In this document: positions 60,298-64,000 of the stretch, one piece after another | Layout: every line of letters starts with the position of its first letter | Position numbering within the stretch: the stretch's first letter is position 1 | Assembly (NCBI GenBank): GCA_036652055.1 | Contig: JAVVWP010000002.1 | Location: 1-64,000, forward strand | From: Fimenecus sp036652055 | Lineage (GTDB): Bacteria > Bacillota > Clostridia > Oscillospirales > Acutalibacteraceae | Length of the DNA: 64,000 bases | Direction: 5' to 3' | Program-made: the position numbers and the translations under genes | The notes under the pieces: model-generated | What the model was told of the DNA's origin: nothing | What the model saw: only the letters and a program-made list of their open reading frames with translations | Databases searched by the model: none

Positions 60298-61469
60298 TGA
60301 AAGAAATCATTTTAATAAAAAACGGAGAGCTTGCTTTAAAAGGACTTAATCGTTCTTCATTTGAGTCAATTCTCGTTAAAAACATAAAAAGGCGATTAAA
60401 CGGAGTTGGAAAGTTCTCAGTTGTTCGTTCACAGTCAACAATCACGATTGAACCGCAATCTGATGATTATGATATGGACGAGGCCGTTTCAAGAATTTCA
60501 AAAATTTTCGGAATAGCTGGCTATTCAAGAGCAGCAGCAGTTGAAAAGGATATGAGCGTTATTCTTGAAGTTGCTCCGGAGTATCTAAGCGAACAGTTAA
60601 GCAATGCAGCGACCTTCAAAGTCGAGGCAAAGCGTTCAGACAAGGCTTTCCCCTTAAAATCTCCTGCAATATCTTGCGAGGTTGGCGGTGCAATCCTTGA
60701 TGCTTTTCCTCACTTGACGGTAGATGTTAGAAATCCTGATATTACTGTTACCGTTGAGGTGCGTGACAATTTTGCATACATTAGAGGCAAACAGTTAAAG
60801 GGTGCAGGCGGAATGCCAGTAGGAACAGGCGGAAAAGCGGCACTTTTGGTGTCAGGCGGAATTGATAGCCCTGTTGCAGGTTGGATGATGGCAAAAAGAG
60901 GAATTGTCCTCACAGCTATACATTTTGCATCACCTCCTTTTACTTCTCCACAATCTGAAATGAAAGTCCACGACCTTTTAAGCGAGGTTGCAAAATATAG
61001 CGGAAGTATAACTTTATTCACAGTTCCTTTTACAGAAATTCAAGAGCAAATTCGTGATAATTGCCCAGAGGAATTTTTCACCCTTGTTATGCGTAGATTT
61101 ATGATGAGAATTTCAACTGAAATTGCAAAAAAAGAGGACTGTTCAGCACTTATAACAGGCGAGAGCGTGGGGCAGGTTGCAAGCCAAACTATTTTAGCAC
61201 TTGGTTGTACAGATGCTGTCACCGATATGCCAGTATTCAGACCACTCATTGGAATGGATAAAGACGAAATTATTGTTATTTCAAGAAAAATCGGAACATT
61301 TGATATTTCAATAAGACCGTTTGAGGATTGCTGTACTGTGTTTACACCAAAGCACCCACGAACAAGACCTAAAAAAGAACAACTTGAAGAAGCAGAAAAA
61401 GAACTTGATTGCGAAGAATTAATCAAAAAAGCGGTTGACGCAGCGACAATGGAATATTTTTCGTTTTAA
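60297..61469 (+). CDS. thiI: tRNA 4-thiouridine synthase ThiI
   Basis: A 390-residue enzyme with a ferredoxin-like/THUMP N-terminus (about 1-165) and a PP-loop ATPase domain (LLVSGGIDSPVAGWMMAKRG, about 182-201). It stops before the rhodanese domain seen in E. coli ThiI, as in the short Bacillus form that takes sulfur directly from the partner desulfurase. It thiolates U8 of tRNA and may serve thiamine synthesis. Its start overlaps the desulfurase stop. Confidence 0.95.
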   Translation: MKEIILIKNGELALKGLNRSSFESILVKNIKRRLNGVGKFSVVRSQSTITIEPQSDDYDMDEAVSRISKIFGIAGYSRAAAVEKDMSVILEVAPEYLSEQLSNAATFKVEAKRSDKAFPLKSPAISCEVGGAILDAFPHLTVDVRNPDITVTVEVRDNFAYIRGKQLKGAGGMPVGTGGKAALLVSGGIDSPVAGWMMAKRGIVLTAIHFASPPFTSPQSEMKVHDLLSEVAKYSGSITLFTVPFTEIQEQIRDNCPEEFFTLVMRRFMMRISTEIAKKEDCSALITGESVGQVASQTILALGCTDAVTDMPVFRPLIGMDKDEIIVISRKIGTFDISIRPFEDCCTVFTPKHPRTRPKKEQLEEAEKELDCEELIKKAVDAATMEYFSF

Positions 61470-61480
61470 GGATATTAAAA

Positions 61481-61963
61481 ATGACTACTGAAGAAAAAAT
61501 TGTAAAATTGCTTTTAGAAAAAAAATTAATTTTAACCACTGCCGAATCTTGCACAGGTGGGCTTATAGCTAAGAGAATTACTGATGTTAGCGGTTCTTCC
61601 TCTGCTTTTGAATGTGGCATTGTCAGCTATTCAAACAGAATTAAGATGAAATTATTGTCAGTGTCAGAAAAAACTCTTAATGAGTTTGGAGCTGTCAGTG
61701 AGCAGACGGCAAAAGAAATGGCAGAGGGTGCATTAAAAATTTCTAATGCGAATTTAGCAGTTGCAGTCACAGGGATTGCAGGTCCTAATTCAGATGATAC
61801 CAATAAGCCAGTAGGGCTGTCATTTATAGCTTTGTCAGACGGAAAAACCACAAAGGTTAAAAAACTTTTAAATACATTCTCTGATAGTCCAAGAGAAAAC
61901 AACAGAAATGCGTCAGCAGATATGGCACTTGAAATGATATTAGAATATTTATCTTTCAGCTAA
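61481..61963 (+). CDS. pncC: Nicotinamide-nucleotide amidase (CinA C-terminal domain)
   Basis: A 160-residue protein with TAESCTGGLIAKRITDVSGSS, GIVSYSN, GAVSEQTAKEMAEGA and VAVTGIAGP: the stand-alone PncC form that deamidates nicotinamide mononucleotide in NAD recycling. It follows thiI by 11 bases and precedes the sortase by 12. Confidence 0.93.
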   Translation: MTTEEKIVKLLLEKKLILTTAESCTGGLIAKRITDVSGSSSAFECGIVSYSNRIKMKLLSVSEKTLNEFGAVSEQTAKEMAEGALKISNANLAVAVTGIAGPNSDDTNKPVGLSFIALSDGKTTKVKKLLNTFSDSPRENNRNASADMALEMILEYLSFS

Positions 61964-61975
61964 GGGCGGTTTATT

Positions 61976-62956
61976 ATGAATGAAGAAACAACTAAAATAA
62001 GAGTAAGAAAAGTTAAAAAAAAGCCATCTAATTTAATGAAGGCAATAACAATAGTTATAGCGATTATATTTGTAGTTGCTTCTGCTTTTTGTATAAAATA
62101 TGCACTCGATATTAAAAAAAATAAAGATGCGATTAAAAAGCTGTCAGAATTAACAGATATAACAAATGAATTTGAAGCTATTAACAGCGACCTTCCAAAT
62201 ATAGATTTTCCTGAAAACATTCAAGAAAAATACAAAAAAGCCTATTCAGTCAATACTGATTTAGTCGGGTGGATTAAAGTTCCAGGAACTTCAATAAATC
62301 ATCCTATTGTTAAAAAAGACAACAATGATTACTATTTAAAACATAGCTTCTACCATAAATATGATATTCGTGGAACAGTTTTTATGGATTACCGTAACAC
62401 AAGAGAAACTCTTGATAAAAACACTATCCTTTATGGTCATAATTTTCTTGATTCGACTATGTTTGCAGAGCTTGAAAAATACAAAAGCATTGACTTTTAT
62501 AAAGAAAATCCAGTGATAGAATTTAACACGATTTACAAGGATTATAAATGGAAGGTTATTGCAGCATTTTTAACAAATGCCTCCAAAGAGGAAGATAACG
62601 ATTATATTTTCAACTATATTTATCCGTTTATGACCGATAAAAGCTTTTTAGAATATACAGGCGAAATTTCACAGCGAAGTTTATATAAGACGGGCGTAGA
62701 TGTGCAAAAGACTGATAAAGTATTGTCGCTTTCTACCTGCACAAGAGATATGGATATTGGAAGAAAAGAAACAAATTCAAGATTTGTTTTAGTAGCAAGG
62801 TTAGTTCGTGAGGGTGAAGATGAAAGTGTTGACACTTCAAAGGCAACAATAAATGAAAATCCTCGATACCCACAAATATGGTATGATAAAAATAAAACAA
62901 AAAATCCATATAAAGATGCACCGAAATGGTACCCCAAAGGAGTTGCAAAAAGTTGA
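61976..62956 (+). CDS. Class B sortase
   Basis: A 326-residue transpeptidase with a membrane helix (about 21-42) and a sortase domain. The catalytic set is visible: His155 in YGHN, Cys255 in LSTC and the Arg in RFVLVAR. The long ILYGHN to STC spacing with a helical insert is class B. Such enzymes join surface proteins with an NPQTN-like signal to peptidoglycan, often haem or pilus-related ones. No substrate with a sorting signal is seen in the window. A second sortase gene overlaps its end. Confidence 0.9.
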   Translation: MNEETTKIRVRKVKKKPSNLMKAITIVIAIIFVVASAFCIKYALDIKKNKDAIKKLSELTDITNEFEAINSDLPNIDFPENIQEKYKKAYSVNTDLVGWIKVPGTSINHPIVKKDNNDYYLKHSFYHKYDIRGTVFMDYRNTRETLDKNTILYGHNFLDSTMFAELEKYKSIDFYKENPVIEFNTIYKDYKWKVIAAFLTNASKEEDNDYIFNYIYPFMTDKSFLEYTGEISQRSLYKTGVDVQKTDKVLSLSTCTRDMDIGRKETNSRFVLVARLVREGEDESVDTSKATINENPRYPQIWYDKNKTKNPYKDAPKWYPKGVAKS

Positions 62957-64000
62957 GTGAAAAAAGAGAAAATGATGAAGTTTTATCATTCGAAGAACTA
63001 AAAAACAGATATGGCACTGATGAAAATTATGATGATAAAGATATATCAGAAGTTTTAGAAAGCTTAGGCTTAGGCGAAAAAGATACACCTAAATCTGAAG
63101 AAAAAGTCATAAAAGAAGATATAAAAAAGGCTGAAACCAAAAGCCACGAAATTGCTACGCCTCCTGCTCAAAAAGCTTATGAGAATGTTTTACCATCAAC
63201 AAATGAAGATGTTAGTGAAAAAAATACAGCAAGGCATAATAAATATGTGGCTGAACAAAATTATATTGATGTCACCGATATGTATCAGAAAAAAAGACCT
63301 CCTCAAGCAGAAGTAGAAGTAGAAGTAGAAGTAGAACAGCCTGTTGAAACTCAAATTCAAGATGAGGAAATAACGAAAAAGAGTAAAAAAGAAAAAAAGC
63401 AAAAGAAAATAAAAGAAAAGAAATCCGAAAATAAAACCAGAGGTTTTAATGAGATGTTCAAGGGTTGGATGATGTCTTTTGTTCCTAAAAAGACGGACAA
63501 GGTATCAGAAATTGTTCGAAAACTGATTATGGATATTTCAATAATTACGCTTATCGGATGTACAATTTATTATGGCGATTTGCTAATTCAAAAGCAAGAA
63601 GCAAAAAAACAGCAAACAAAAATCCAAGATGAAGTTGGCGATGATACGGACGAAGCTGATGCATGGGCAGAGTTTTATGCAAAATATCCTAACCAAAAAC
63701 TTCCCGAGGGAATGATGGCAAAATATGCTTATCTTTATGCAATCAATAACGACCTTGTCGGTTGGGTAAAAATTCCTAATTCAATCATAGATGTTCAAGT
63801 GGTTAAAAGCCCAAACAACTCTGATTATCTTAAAAAAGATTTCTATGGTAATTACAGCAGATATGGCTGTCCGTTTATGGATTATAGAAATGATGTAAAA
63901 AACATCAATAAAAATACGATAGTTTATGGTCATCATATGAGTGATGGGTTGGTTTTTGCAGAGCTTGCAAAATTTAAAACGGTTGATGGATTTAAAGAGT
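62953..64000 (+). CDS. Second class B sortase, partial (cut by window end)
   Basis: Open to the last base (349 codons seen). A TTG start at 62953 follows AAAGGAG (62936-62942) and overlaps the stop of the first sortase. The first ~190 residues are cytoplasmic, highly charged and Lys/Glu-rich with an EVEVEVEVE run (coded by GAAGTA x4, 63310-63333). A membrane helix (about 193-212) and a sortase domain follow (LVGWVKIPNS, CPFMDYRN, catalytic His in VYGHH). The Cys and Arg lie beyond the window. The long charged cytoplasmic N-terminus is unusual for a sortase and may bind partners. Confidence 0.85.
   Translation, partial: MSEKRENDEVLSFEELKNRYGTDENYDDKDISEVLESLGLGEKDTPKSEEKVIKEDIKKAETKSHEIATPPAQKAYENVLPSTNEDVSEKNTARHNKYVAEQNYIDVTDMYQKKRPPQAEVEVEVEVEQPVETQIQDEEITKKSKKEKKQKKIKEKKSENKTRGFNEMFKGWMMSFVPKKTDKVSEIVRKLIMDISIITLIGCTIYYGDLLIQKQEAKKQQTKIQDEVGDDTDEADAWAEFYAKYPNQKLPEGMMAKYAYLYAINNDLVGWVKIPNSIIDVQVVKSPNNSDYLKKDFYGNYSRYGCPFMDYRNDVKNINKNTIVYGHHMSDGLVFAELAKFKTVDGFKE

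Overview
The window is 64 kb of AT-rich chromosome from a spore-forming, Gram-positive member of the Clostridia, probably a gut-type Ruminococcaceae/Oscillospiraceae relative. The evidence is: low GC with AT-ending codons; canonical TTGACA/TATAAT promoters with strong AGGAGG-type ribosome sites and many TTG/GTG starts; spore genes (dpaA-dpaB behind a sigma-K-like promoter, ypeB); sortase B genes; an alpha2-type glycyl-tRNA synthetase; a fused Wzz/BY-kinase; and no outer-membrane genes. The species cannot be named from the sequence alone. I see no insertion sequence, prophage or CRISPR array.

Layout. 0.2-3.3 kb: a translationally coupled four-gene cassette (HPr-kinase-like kinase, PqqD-like protein, S26 peptidase, ABC exporter) that looks like a peptide-modification/export unit without a visible precursor. 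3.4-4.9 kb: Wzz/BY-kinase. 5.1-15.4 kb: a type IV pilus locus (PilP-like, PilQ-like without a barrel, PilT, PilC, PilM, PilN, PilO, PilB) followed by two pilins with their own promoters. 15.4-25.7 kb: YfhO, a GH20 hexosaminidase, MurC, an OmpR-type two-component system and HtrA. 26-32.1 kb: a membrane protein, a 1,550-residue secreted protein and a small, codon-optimised secreted protein. 32.2-32.5 kb: a tandem 119-bp repeat. 32.7-38.1 kb (minus): carAB and a cation/Ca2+ exchanger. 38.2-42.2 kb: dipicolinate synthase and an ABC transporter. 42.3-43.9 kb (minus): a serine hydrolase. 44.3-50.9 kb: murA, gltX-glnS, a membrane protein and a GH16 enzyme. 51.0-51.9 kb: tRNA-Ala(CGC) and a Fic protein. 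52-57.3 kb: rpsO, pnp, glycyl-tRNA synthetase and a lipid kinase. 57.3-59 kb (minus): a lipoprotein and YpeB. 59.1-64 kb: cysteine desulfurase, ThiI, PncC and two sortase B genes, the last cut by the window end.

How the genes work together. Much of the window concerns the cell surface: pilus assembly, wall precursor synthesis (MurA, MurC), wall and polymer decoration or turnover (YfhO, GH20, GH16, BY-kinase), envelope stress (two-component system, HtrA), sortases and large secreted proteins. The two most interesting loci are the pilus operon and the 26-32 kb surface locus. The pilus operon has a full Gram-negative-style PilM/N/O/P alignment set plus a LysM-anchored protein made of secretin-type N-domains with no secretin barrel. 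In the 26-32 kb locus the giant and the small secreted proteins share a C-terminal beta-rich module, downstream of a possible structured RNA and operator-like sites. All family names come from reading the protein sequences; no database search was run.
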